DNA of 20,115 nt. It comes from DATGSF01 sp035302865 (GTDB lineage: Bacteria > Bacteroidota > Bacteroidia > Chitinophagales > Chitinophagaceae). The notes beneath the pieces are model-generated. The model did not search any database. It was not told the origin of the DNA and saw nothing but the letters and a program-made list of their open reading frames with translations. Made by a program: the position numbers and the translations under genes. Location: contig DATGSF010000074.1 of NCBI GenBank assembly GCA_035302865.1, forward strand, positions 1 through 20,115. Direction: 5' to 3'. Shown in pieces: positions 1-7,357 of the stretch; the stretch's first letter is position 1, and the number at the start of each line of letters is the position of its first letter.

Positions 1-115
1 TTGCACTACCATGCTTACAGATGGTGTAACCAATAAAGATGCGGCTGATAAAGTTCAAGTATTAGATTTGGCTGAATTAGTAGTAGAGTCTATGGAAGGA
101 GGAACTGAAGAATAA
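1..115 (+). CDS. C-terminal fragment of an unidentified protein
   Basis: A reading frame open from the left edge (codons starting at position 2) ends at TAA 113-115 and gives 37 residues, beginning CTTMLTDGVTNKDAADKV and ending VVESMEGGTEE. The sequence has the look of the last helix of a soluble enzyme with a short acidic tail. I do not recognise the family and give no function. The start and most of the gene lie outside the window. It is transcribed towards the terminator at 321-357, which it shares with the convergent rpsA gene. Between its stop and that terminator (116-320) I see only AT-rich sequence with a weak 6-bp hairpin at 143-157. Confidence 0.6.
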   Translation, partial: CTTMLTDGVTNKDAADKVQVLDLAELVVESMEGGTEE

Positions 116-320
116 ATAGGCATATTTATAACCTTTTATAAATTCTTAGTTTAAGAATAAGATTGACTAGAACTTTTCAATAAAAGAGATTGCATATTAA
201 TGGCATTTAGGCTTTTTGCATGCTTGAAAACTTATTCAACTTATCTTAATAAAAACACTTTTCATTCTAGTAAAATAGCAAATTAAAAATCTAGCTTTAT
301 TTCATAATAGCATACAATAA

Positions 321-357
321 AAAAGTGGAGACGTTTTAAAACATCTCCACTTTTTTT
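321..357. terminator. Bidirectional intrinsic terminator between the left-edge gene and rpsA
   Basis: The arms GTGGAGA (325-331) and TCTCCAC (344-350) pair perfectly. Flanking A (321-324) and T (351-357) runs extend the stem and give a U-tract on either strand. The inner segment GTTTTAAAAC (333-342) is itself palindromic. The hairpin lies between the stop of the plus-strand left gene and the stop of minus-strand rpsA at 379, so it can end transcription from both sides. Confidence 0.85.
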
Positions 358-378
358 ATGAGTATCAAAATCTAAATT

Positions 379-2241
379 TTATTCTTCAGATTTACCCTCT
401 TCTTGGTTCTTCATTTTCTCTTTTAAATCAGCTAAAGCATCAATATCTCCTAAAGTAGATTTTTCTACTTTGCTTTGGATATTTTTTACAGTTTTCTTTG
501 TATTTTCTGTCTCAGCTTTTTTAGCCTTTATTTCAGCATTTCTTTCTTCTTCTTGATCTTTTTCCCAAACTCTGCTATGAGAAACCATGATACGTTTATC
601 ATTTCTATCGAATTCGATTATTGCAAATGAATTAGTTTCATCAGCCACTACCATGGAGCCATCTTCTTTTTTCAGATGTCTTGTAGGAGCGAAAGCTTCT
701 AAACCATATTCTAATTGAACAATAGCTCCTTTATCTTCCACTCTTGTAACCGTACCTTCGTGAATAGAATGTATTGGGAAAATAGTTTCAAAAGTGTTCC
801 AAGGATCATCTTCTAATTGCTTATGTCCTAAAGAAAGCTTTCTGTTTTCTTTATCTATAGAAATAATAACCACTTCAATTTCTTCATCTACTTTAGTAAA
901 TTCAGATGGGTGATTATAACGTTTTGTCCAGCTTAAATCACTGATATGGATCATACCGCCAATACCCACTTCTAATTCAACAAATACGCCATAAGGAGTA
1001 ATATTTTTCACAACTCCTGTATGTTTACTTTCTGCTGGATATTTTTCTTCGATATTTTCCCAAGGATCATCAGATAATTGCTTAATAGATAAGCTCATTT
1101 TTCTTTCTTCCTTATCTAAAGTAACTACTTTAGCTTCATATTCATCTCCCATTTGGAAGAATTCTTTTGCATTGATAGGCTGTGAGCTCCAAGTAATTTC
1201 TGAAACGTGCACTAAACCTTCAACTCCAGGATTAACTTCTAAGAAAGCACCATAGTCTTCGATATTAACCACTTTACCTTTTACAGTAGAACCTTCTTGT
1301 ACATCTTCTCCTAAATTATCCCAAGGGTGAGGAGTTAATTGTTTTAAACCAAGGCTGATACGTTTTTTCTCATCGTCAAAGTCTAGAACAACCACATTTA
1401 ATTTTTGGCCATTTTCTAAAACTTCATTTGGATGTGAAATTCTGCCCCAGCTAATATCTGTGATATATAATAATCCATCTACACCACCTAAATCAACAAA
1501 AGCACCGAAATCAGTAACATTTTTAATGATACCTTCTAATACTTGACCTTTTTCAAGTTTAGACATGATTTCACCTCTTTGTTCTTCTAGATCGCTTTCA
1601 ATTAATGCTTTATGAGAAACAACAGCGTTTCTAATTTGCTCATTAATTTTAACTACCTTAAAGTCCATTGTTTTGCCTACATATTGATCGTAGTCTGTTA
1701 CAGGCTTAACGTCAATTTGTGAACCTGGTAAGAAAGTTTCTAAACCATTAATATCCACGATTAAGCCACCTTTTGTTTTAGAGGTAATGGTACCTGTAAG
1801 TAATTCTCCAGATTTGAAATGATCAACCACTGTTTGCCAGCTTCTCACTTGACGTGCTTGTCTTCTGCTCAAACTTAATTGTCCTTCTCTGTCTTCTTTT
1901 TCCACTACTAACACTTCTACTTCATCACCTTCTTTTAGGTCAGGCATATCTCTAAATTCGTTTAAAGAGATTAAACCATCTGATTTGTATCCGATGTTAA
2001 TAATAGCATCAGTTCCTGTAATACCAACAACAGTTCCTGTAATTAATTCTGACTCTTCGATATCTTTAAAAGTAGGAGCATAAAGTTCTTCTAACTTTTT
2101 ACGCTCTTCTTCTGAGTAAGAAGAAACGTTTCTTTTATCAATACTCCAATCGAAATCATCATGTGCCACTTCTGGCTGGTTGTTTTGCGTGTTTTCCACT
2201 TTATAATTAAAATGTGAATAAGCAAGGGCTATATTTTGCAT
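379..2241 (-). CDS. rpsA: 30S ribosomal protein S1
   Basis: S1 is the mRNA-binding protein of the small ribosomal subunit and helps load mRNA on the ribosome. The 620-residue product shows six S1 (OB-fold) RNA-binding domains at roughly residues 66-126, 146-212, 232-302, 318-390, 405-475 and 493-556. The later domains carry the typical GxVxNIxxYGxFV and GLxHxSxISW patterns (for example VTDFGAFVDLGGVDGLLYI at 242-260). The first domain contains INIGYKSDGLISLNEF, typical of Bacteroidota S1. The N-terminal 60 residues are acidic and low in complexity, and the C-terminal 60 are charged and probably a coiled or disordered tail. The start at 2239-2241 is the only ATG ahead of domain 1. The gene ends at the bidirectional terminator. 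A 65-base gap separates it from the upstream lipoprotein gene on the same strand, so read-through is possible. Confidence 0.97.
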   Translation of the reverse strand: MQNIALAYSHFNYKVENTQNNQPEVAHDDFDWSIDKRNVSSYSEEERKKLEELYAPTFKDIEESELITGTVVGITGTDAIINIGYKSDGLISLNEFRDMPDLKEGDEVEVLVVEKEDREGQLSLSRRQARQVRSWQTVVDHFKSGELLTGTITSKTKGGLIVDINGLETFLPGSQIDVKPVTDYDQYVGKTMDFKVVKINEQIRNAVVSHKALIESDLEEQRGEIMSKLEKGQVLEGIIKNVTDFGAFVDLGGVDGLLYITDISWGRISHPNEVLENGQKLNVVVLDFDDEKKRISLGLKQLTPHPWDNLGEDVQEGSTVKGKVVNIEDYGAFLEVNPGVEGLVHVSEITWSSQPINAKEFFQMGDEYEAKVVTLDKEERKMSLSIKQLSDDPWENIEEKYPAESKHTGVVKNITPYGVFVELEVGIGGMIHISDLSWTKRYNHPSEFTKVDEEIEVVIISIDKENRKLSLGHKQLEDDPWNTFETIFPIHSIHEGTVTRVEDKGAIVQLEYGLEAFAPTRHLKKEDGSMVVADETNSFAIIEFDRNDKRIMVSHSRVWEKDQEEERNAEIKAKKAETENTKKTVKNIQSKVEKSTLGDIDALADLKEKMKNQEEGKSEE

Positions 2242-2306
2242 TTAAAAAAATGGCTTTATATAGTTTTACCTTCTTATTCGGGTTAAACAATAAATAATAT
2301 TATATT

Positions 2307-2831
2307 TTAATTTTCTTCAATTATCTTTTTTCCTTGAAATCTACAAATTTGTCTATACTCAATAGATTCATCAGAAGATTCCACATAAATATATATTAAA
2401 TCTGCATCGACAGTAACGTACGCATGTACTGTTACCTCATTATCAATGACAGTTTCAAAATGAGTTTCAGGCGTTCTTGCTTCTCCTTCAAAAGATAAAG
2501 AAGTGTTACCCAAACCTACATCTAAACGTACTCTATTTGGTTCTTCTAATAATGTAAATCTTGCTGTATCTATAAACTGAGGCGGAGTACCATGTGTGGT
2601 TTTGCATCGTACATTCCCTACGAAAGTTCCAACAAATCTATCCGATGCGGGTATTTCACATTCTGCACCTTCAAAACCAACAGGACAATTACAATAACCA
2701 TCAGAGCAAACTCCTCCATTTTTACAGCTCAATTCCATACATGGATCTTGCTCGCAAGAGCTAAATAATGCTAATGACCCTATTGCTAAAAAGCAGAATA
2801 CCGTAATAAGAGATACTTTCCAATTTTTCAT
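2307..2831 (-). CDS. Small exported lipoprotein with one EGF-like domain
   Basis: The frame is open from 2894, but the first 21 codons look untranslated. Starting at the internal ATG 2829-2831 gives a clean 174-residue lipoprotein precursor: MKNWK, a hydrophobic stretch at residues 7-23, and the lipobox LFSSC with Cys26. The mature protein starts CEQD, an acidic start as is common in Bacteroidota surface lipoproteins. Residues 31-58 form a compact EGF-like module with six cysteines (C31, C36, C42, C47, C49, C58) and the KNGGVCSDGYCNCPVGFEG pattern. The rest (about 65-174) is a beta-rich domain with two further cysteines and no family that I recognise. It probably sits on the outer or inner membrane. 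Function is unknown; adhesion or protein binding is only a guess. It lies between tig and rpsA with gaps of 98 and 65 bases. Confidence 0.85.
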   Translation of the reverse strand: MKNWKVSLITVFCFLAIGSLALFSSCEQDPCMELSCKNGGVCSDGYCNCPVGFEGAECEIPASDRFVGTFVGNVRCKTTHGTPPQFIDTARFTLLEEPNRVRLDVGLGNTSLSFEGEARTPETHFETVIDNEVTVHAYVTVDADLIYIYVESSDESIEYRQICRFQGKKIIEEN

Positions 2832-2851
2832 ATTATGTAGTTGATTAAATG

Positions 2852-2922
2852 TAAAAAATACTTTTTTCGCAACAAGATATATATAAAAATACAAAGTTTA
2901 TAACGAAAAAAAGTATTTTTTA
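2852..2922. repeat. Imperfect 18-bp inverted repeat in the tig-lipoprotein gap
   Basis: The arm at 2852-2869 (TAAAAAATACTTTTTTCG) is the reverse complement of 2904-2922 except for one extra A in the right-hand A run. The 34-base loop holds AAACTTTG on the minus strand (2899-2892), one base away from the Bacteroidota TAnnTTTG promoter box. It could be the tig terminator, a frame around the lipoprotein promoter, or both. Confidence 0.5.
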
Positions 2923-2929
2923 TTTTTTT

Positions 2930-4300
2930 TTACTTTTCAACTTCAGCTTCTGCTTGTTTTGCAGTCATTGCATCTTGAAAATCTTCTAAGCTTACCTCTT
3001 TTTCTTTGATTTTTAATTCAGGAATTAAAGCGTCAAACATGCGACCAATTAATATTTGTCTATACGTTTGATTTAAGGTTTCTTCATTACTTAACATATT
3101 CTCTATAAAACTCTCCATCCAAGGCGCAGCCTCCATATTATAAACTCCTAATGATTGCATAGCGTTCATGCGCACTTGATTTTCAACCTCTTCTTTATGT
3201 ACTTCGACCTTATATTCTTTGATAAAATGATCTGTAATCAAGGACCATTTTAAGTCTTTTATAAATGCAGGGAATTTTTCTTCAATCTCATCATCGGATT
3301 TCACCTCTTCTCCTTCTGATTCTTTTAACCATCTTTTCAAAAACGCTTCAGGGAATTCTATTTCGGTATTTTCTAAAAGTGCTTCATATACTAAGTTTTG
3401 CAAATAATCCCTTTCTAAGCGATTTGTTTCTTTTTGCATTTCTTCTTTAAGTCTTGCTCTAAATGCTTCTTCATCTTTAATTTCGGCATTTGGGAAAACT
3501 TTTTCAAAGAATTCTTCATTTAAATCTGCTACTTTCAGAGAAGCTGCTTTTTTTAATACTAATTTATATTTTTTATCTGCAGCTCCTTCTTCTTTCATTT
3601 TTAAAGAAGAGCTAACAAAACTTTCTACTTCATCTTCTTCTAAAAGTTCAGAAGGCACGAATTCCATTTCAAATCCAGCTCCTTTTCCTTTTAATTCTTT
3701 TTTCAGTGCTTCCGGCAACATAGAAAATTCTAAAACATCTTCATTTAATGCTTCTTCATTTTCTTGATCTGCTAAAAAGTAATCTATATATACCGCATCA
3801 GTTTCTTCTTCTAATGCATCTTTTTCCACCAGCTCACCAGCTCTTTTGCGTAAATTATCTTCTTCCTCATCAATCATAGAATCAGAAATAGCTATTTTTA
3901 GCTTTTCTACCTCTTGTTTTTTAAGATCAATTTCTACTTCTGGCATTAATCCTACTTCAAAATCGAAAGTGTATTCGCTAGGGTTTTTAAAATCAAAAGT
4001 TTCTGGGTTTTGTGCATCTATAACCATTGGCTGGCCAAAAATACGTAATTCTTGCTCACGCATGTACGTATCCAACTCTACATTTACTGCTTTAAACACC
4101 TCATCCATAAATACAGATTTTCCGTACATTTTTTGGACCATATTTTTAGGCACATTTCCTTTTCTAAAACCTGGGATATTTACTGATTTTCCTAATTTCT
4201 TAATAGAGGAATTAAATGCATTCATATAATCCTCTTTACTAACCTTAACGCTAATTTTTTCATGTAAATTTCCTAATGATTCTCTCGTTACTGTAGCCAT
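2930..4300 (-). CDS. tig: Trigger factor (ribosome-associated chaperone)
   Basis: Trigger factor binds near the ribosomal exit tunnel and shields nascent chains. The product has 456 residues, the usual length for Bacteroidota homologues. The N-terminal domain carries the ribosome-docking signature GFRKG (residues 44-48) followed by VPKNMVQKMYG. Around residues 160-250 lies the position of the FKBP-like peptidyl-prolyl isomerase domain, but it is poorly conserved and highly acidic and may lack isomerase activity. Residues 260-440 form the long helical C-terminal chaperone arms. The start ATG at 4298-4300 gives MATVTRESLGNLHEKI, a normal N-terminus. It lies 41 bases beyond the tRNA-Leu terminator, so it needs its own promoter; I could not place a convincing one. 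Confidence 0.95.
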   Translation of the reverse strand: MATVTRESLGNLHEKISVKVSKEDYMNAFNSSIKKLGKSVNIPGFRKGNVPKNMVQKMYGKSVFMDEVFKAVNVELDTYMREQELRIFGQPMVIDAQNPETFDFKNPSEYTFDFEVGLMPEVEIDLKKQEVEKLKIAISDSMIDEEEDNLRKRAGELVEKDALEEETDAVYIDYFLADQENEEALNEDVLEFSMLPEALKKELKGKGAGFEMEFVPSELLEEDEVESFVSSSLKMKEEGAADKKYKLVLKKAASLKVADLNEEFFEKVFPNAEIKDEEAFRARLKEEMQKETNRLERDYLQNLVYEALLENTEIEFPEAFLKRWLKESEGEEVKSDDEIEEKFPAFIKDLKWSLITDHFIKEYKVEVHKEEVENQVRMNAMQSLGVYNMEAAPWMESFIENMLSNEETLNQTYRQILIGRMFDALIPELKIKEKEVSLEDFQDAMTAKQAEAEVEK

Positions 4301-4341
4301 GGCTATTTTATTATTTAAAAATTTTGCTTATAATTTAATTT

Positions 4342-4367
4342 AAAAAACCTCGCTAATTAGCGAGGTT
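4342..4367 (-). terminator. Intrinsic terminator of tRNA-Leu
   Basis: A perfect 9-bp stem AACCTCGCT (4346-4354) / AGCGAGGTT (4359-4367) with an AATT loop lies directly after the tRNA 3' end. Read on the minus strand it is followed by a T-run (complement of A 4342-4347). It separates the tRNA from tig. Confidence 0.88.
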
Positions 4368-4370
4368 AAG

Positions 4371-4452
4371 TGCGGGTGAAGGGACTCGAACCCCCAAGCC
4401 TCGCGGCACTAGATCCTAAGTCTAGCGTGTTTACCAATTTCACCACACCCGC
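4371..4452 (-). tRNA. tRNA-Leu, anticodon UAG
   Basis: On the minus strand the 82-base sequence runs from GCGGGTG (4452-4446) to CACCCGC plus discriminator A (4371), pairing as a 7-bp acceptor stem. The D-loop region reads AAATTGGTAAAC. The anticodon arm is CTAGA-CTTAGGA-TCTAG, placing anticodon TAG at 4418-4416, which reads CUA/CUN leucine codons. A variable arm TGCCGCGAGGCTT of the long leucine (class II) type follows, and the T-arm is GGGGGTTCGAGTCCC. The 3' CCA is not encoded (CTT follows the discriminator) and must be added after transcription. Confidence 0.95.
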
Positions 4453-4471
4453 TTAATACTTAAAAAGTAGG

Positions 4472-4479
4472 CAAAGATA
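4472..4479 (-). promoter_or_regulatory. Probable -7 promoter box of the tRNA-Leu gene
   Basis: The minus strand reads TATCTTTG, an exact match to the Bacteroidota sigma-A -7 consensus TAnnTTTG. It ends 19 bases ahead of the mature tRNA 5' end, leaving a short leader. No clear TTG -33 element is visible at the expected distance, so the call rests on the -7 box and its position. Confidence 0.55.
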
Positions 4480-4633
4480 AGTTGTTTTTAGAAATAAAAA
4501 AACTTATTTCCTAATAAATATTTTAAAAACATATAAATCTACTTAATCGCATTCTAATCTTCTCTTTCTTTAGTATTATTCTAGTAAATTTTATTACTTT
4601 TATGAAAAATTTATATTATAAGGTTTACGGCAT

Positions 4634-4864
4634 ATGAGGAAAAAAATTACCGCAGAAGAATTTTACTCCTGGTTTCAAGAAGAATTGCAAGTAGAAAAGC
4701 AATTAACAGGAAAAGAAAATTTTAGGGATTTGCCTAAATGGTCAAGTCTAAATGCTCTAATATTAATGACACAAACATTGGAAAAATGGAATGTAATATT
4801 AACTGCCGATGATTTATCGAACTGTGTTACAGTAGAAGATATTTGGAAAAAAATAACGCATTAA
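4634..4864 (+). CDS. Acyl carrier protein-like protein
   Basis: This 76-residue acidic helical protein has the acyl carrier protein layout. The segment LPKWSSLNALILMTQTLEKW (residues 33-52) matches the W-D-S-L entry into helix 2, with Ser38 in the position that carries 4'-phosphopantetheine. The Asp usually found just before that serine is replaced by Ser37. Helix 3/4 appears as LTADDLSNCVTVEDIWKKI (56-74). It differs clearly from a housekeeping AcpP (no DSLDxVEL). It lies 3 bases ahead of the ketoacyl synthase gene and heads a four-gene operon, so it is probably the dedicated carrier for that enzyme. If Ser38 is not modified, it may act as a scaffold instead. Confidence 0.82.
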   Translation: MRKKITAEEFYSWFQEELQVEKQLTGKENFRDLPKWSSLNALILMTQTLEKWNVILTADDLSNCVTVEDIWKKITH

Positions 4865-4867
4865 GTA

Positions 4868-5854
4868 ATGATACAAGCTAAAAATATAAAAATAGAGGGT
4901 TTATTAAATGTACTTCCAAAGAATTTAGTAAAAAATGAAGATTTACATTTTGCTTCCGATGAGGAAAAGAAAAGCTTCATTAAAAATGTAGGAATAAATC
5001 AACGCTTTATCGCTCCTAAAGATAAAAGCATGCTGTATTACTTAGAATATGGATGCAAAACACTCTTGGATAAAATGGAATGGAATCCAAAAGAAATTGA
5101 AATTTGTATAGTGGTAACGCAGTCCGGCTTAGGCGTTCTGCCTTCATTAGCACATCAATTACAAGAAAAACTACAATTTAATTCCAAAGCAATTGTTTTT
5201 GATATTAATCTCGGTTGTTCTGCATGGGGATTCGCTTTGTTTCAAATACAGCAAATGCTACAAGCTTATCCAAATAATGCAAAAGCAATTCTATGTTTAG
5301 GAGATATCTCTTCTCAAATCATACATCCTAATGACCCTAGTACCGAATTTCTATTTTCTGATGCTTTTAATTTTCTTGCTTTACAAAAAGCAGAAAATGC
5401 AAATCCTTTTTATTATTCTTTTCTAAATCCAGGGAAAGGAGTAAAATCTATATATAAAGGTTTAGATGAAAAAAGTATGGGTGGAATGATTTTAAATGGG
5501 CTAGAGGTTTTTCAATATGCTGTATCCTATGTTCCACCATTTTTAAAAGAGTTTATAATACAATTAAAAAAAGAAAATATTACCATTGATGCTTTAATTT
5601 TACATCAAGCGAATCAATTAATTAATAAAAGTATTATTAATCAATTGAGTGAAAAAAACTTTAAAATATATAACTCTATTGACAAGTTTGGAAATAGTGG
5701 AATTGCAAGTATAGGTCTTAGTTTGCCGAATGTGTATGCTTTTGGGCCTACTTCTAAAAATTATATTTTAACCTGTGGTTTTGGAGTGGGGTTTTCTATA
5801 AGTGCTATGGCTTTTACATGGAATCCAAAAATTCATGAAACAATTAAAATTTAA
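4868..5854 (+). CDS. FabH-like 3-oxoacyl-ACP synthase III
   Basis: The product is a 328-residue thiolase-fold enzyme. The full KAS III triad is visible: Cys117 in INLGCSAWGFA (114-124), His247 in LILHQANQLI (243-252) and Asn276 in KFGNSGIASIGL (273-284). Further family marks are VVTQSG (82-87) for the early active-site loop, and GFGVGFS (304-310) at the C-terminus. Such enzymes condense an acyl-CoA (or acyl-CoA with acyl-ACP) by decarboxylative Claisen chemistry. The partner is most likely the ACP encoded 3 bases upstream. No plsX, rpmF, fabD or fabG lies nearby, and glycosyltransferase and acyltransferase genes follow, so a role in making a special acyl group for a glycan fits better than bulk fatty-acid initiation. 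The substrate cannot be read from the sequence. Confidence 0.9.
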   Translation: MIQAKNIKIEGLLNVLPKNLVKNEDLHFASDEEKKSFIKNVGINQRFIAPKDKSMLYYLEYGCKTLLDKMEWNPKEIEICIVVTQSGLGVLPSLAHQLQEKLQFNSKAIVFDINLGCSAWGFALFQIQQMLQAYPNNAKAILCLGDISSQIIHPNDPSTEFLFSDAFNFLALQKAENANPFYYSFLNPGKGVKSIYKGLDEKSMGGMILNGLEVFQYAVSYVPPFLKEFIIQLKKENITIDALILHQANQLINKSIINQLSEKNFKIYNSIDKFGNSGIASIGLSLPNVYAFGPTSKNYILTCGFGVGFSISAMAFTWNPKIHETIKI

Positions 5855-5857
5855 GTA

Positions 5858-6787
5858 TTGAAAAAGATAATTGATATAGTAATTCCAACCTTTCAAGCAG
5901 ATTTATACCTAATAGATCTCTTAAAAGCTATTGCTATTATTGAGTTTCCTGAAAATTACACTCTTGGAAATGTTTTGCTTGTTTTAGATGGTCCTCAGGG
6001 CTTAAAAGAGCATATAAATAAAGAAAGACTAATAAAAGATTTTCCTTTTGTAAAAATTATAGCATTATTAAAAAATCATGGACAATATACTGCAACGCTA
6101 ATAGGGATGCAAAATGCCAAAGCAGACTATATTGTTACAATGGATGATGATTATCAACATGATCCTAAGTATATTTTATGGATGCTACATGAAATGGAAG
6201 CTTCTAATAGCGATTTAGTATATGGTAAATTTTTAGAAAAAGAAGATAAACATTATAAAAACCTAGGAGGTAAACTCTTACGTTTTTTAATTAAAAAAAC
6301 CCATCCTATTAGTCAAAATGCAAGTGGATATAGACTTATAAGCAGTCATATAATTATGGGTATTAATAACCCTATTCAATCTGCTTTTTTAGATGAATTT
6401 CTTTGGCAATATGCTAATAAACATAGTTTTATAGAAATTCCACATCTTCATTCAAAAAGAGATGGAACCACTTATTCAAAAGCAAAATTATTCAAGCAAG
6501 CTATAAATATATTACTTTTTCATACCTCTATTCCTTTGAAATGGATGACACGCCTTGGAGTAATTATGGCATTTTTATTCTTTTTTATTGGATTATACAG
6601 AATTTATTTAAAATGGACGCAAGATATTGCTTTGGGTTTTACTTCATTGATAGTTGCAATATTCTTCAGTACTTCTTTATTATTATTATGTCTTGGAGTC
6701 ATAGGAGAATATATTCGCCGTATTTGGTTACATCAAAACCAATTAAATTTAGTTAAATTTAAAACCTATGAAGATAAGTCACAATAG
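5858..6787 (+). CDS. Membrane-anchored GT2 glycosyltransferase (polyprenyl-phosphate sugar synthase type)
   Basis: This 309-residue GT-A enzyme opens directly with the first strand IDIVIPTFQ (5-13). It has the metal/nucleotide motif MDDDYQHDP at 95-103, NHGQYTATLIGMQNAKADYI at 73-92, and the RDGTTYSKAKL segment (201-211) typical of dolichol/undecaprenyl-phosphate sugar synthases. Two membrane helices follow at about 233-250 and 258-283, ending GVIGEYIRRIW, as in the GtrB/ArnC/DPM1-like group. Such enzymes move a sugar from a nucleotide donor to polyprenyl phosphate on the cytoplasmic face. The start is TTG (5858-5860), 3 bases after the previous stop; the next in-frame ATG would delete the nucleotide-binding fold. 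The 3' end overlaps the next gene by 20 bases. The sugar specificity is unknown. Confidence 0.9.
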   Translation: MKKIIDIVIPTFQADLYLIDLLKAIAIIEFPENYTLGNVLLVLDGPQGLKEHINKERLIKDFPFVKIIALLKNHGQYTATLIGMQNAKADYIVTMDDDYQHDPKYILWMLHEMEASNSDLVYGKFLEKEDKHYKNLGGKLLRFLIKKTHPISQNASGYRLISSHIIMGINNPIQSAFLDEFLWQYANKHSFIEIPHLHSKRDGTTYSKAKLFKQAINILLFHTSIPLKWMTRLGVIMAFLFFFIGLYRIYLKWTQDIALGFTSLIVAIFFSTSLLLLCLGVIGEYIRRIWLHQNQLNLVKFKTYEDKSQ

Positions 6788-7277
6788 ATTTAAGAGTTTT
6801 CTAGTTCCTTTAAGAAAAGAAAATATAGAACAAGTCCGTCTTTGGCGTAATCAACATTCAATAAAAAAATGGATGGAGTTACAAGATAGTATCTCTAAGG
6901 AGGAACAAAAACAGTGGTTTAATAATTTAAAAGATACAAAGCATCACTATTTCGAAATTTGGCATTATCATCAATTTATAGGCCTAATCTATTTAAAATT
7001 TTTAAAAAACAGACAAGCCTATGAGGCAGGCTTATTTTTAGGCAATGAAAAATTTCATGGCACCGGAGCTGGAATAGAAGCATCTGTACTCTTATTAAAA
7101 TGGTCTTTAGATAATGACATCAAGCCCGTTTTGGCGAAAGTACACAAAAACCACAAAAACGCAATTCTTTATAATCAATATCTAGGTTTTAAAACCTTTG
7201 AAGAAGAGGGAAATTTCTTTTGGATGTTATGGGATAAAAATCTTTTTTTAAATACATTCAATTTGTTACTTGCTTAA
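6768..7277 (+). CDS. GNAT-family N-acyltransferase (RimJ/RimL/PseH-like)
   Basis: The 169-residue protein has the GNAT layout: an early strand-helix segment FLVPLRKENIEQVRLWRN (10-27), then YFEIWHYHQFIGLIYLKF, then the acyl-CoA pyrophosphate loop region FHGTGAGIEASVLLLKWSL, and a C-terminal NAILYNQYLGFK motif. Members of this branch acylate amino groups of proteins or of amino sugars such as the UDP-sugar precursors of pseudaminic acid. The 20-base overlap with the GT2 gene and the shared operon with ACP and KAS III favour an amino-sugar acylation role, possibly with the acyl group delivered by the operon's own ACP. That last step is inference. The operon ends here and faces the convergent minus-strand gene after 80 bases. 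Confidence 0.87.
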   Translation: MKISHNRFKSFLVPLRKENIEQVRLWRNQHSIKKWMELQDSISKEEQKQWFNNLKDTKHHYFEIWHYHQFIGLIYLKFLKNRQAYEAGLFLGNEKFHGTGAGIEASVLLLKWSLDNDIKPVLAKVHKNHKNAILYNQYLGFKTFEEEGNFFWMLWDKNLFLNTFNLLLA

Positions 7278-7357
7278 TATAAACAAATCGTTTCTTTTAC
7301 AATTTTTTCAATTAACATAGTCCATTAGAATATAGAATAATGCAACTATACATTTTT

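Noticed and set aside
116..320. Small RNA or short gene in the gap before the terminator
   Set aside because: Only a weak 6-bp hairpin at 143-157 and AT-rich sequence are visible; no supported start, promoter box or reading frame.
3265..4229. Plus-strand open frames at 3265-3450 and 3846-4229
   Set aside because: They lie antisense to tig and have no recognisable domain; they arise from the acidic, stop-poor composition of the trigger factor gene.
4868..5854. Housekeeping fabH of bulk fatty-acid synthesis
   Set aside because: The usual neighbours (plsX, rpmF, fabD, fabG) are missing and the gene is locked in an operon with sugar-transfer genes and a divergent ACP.
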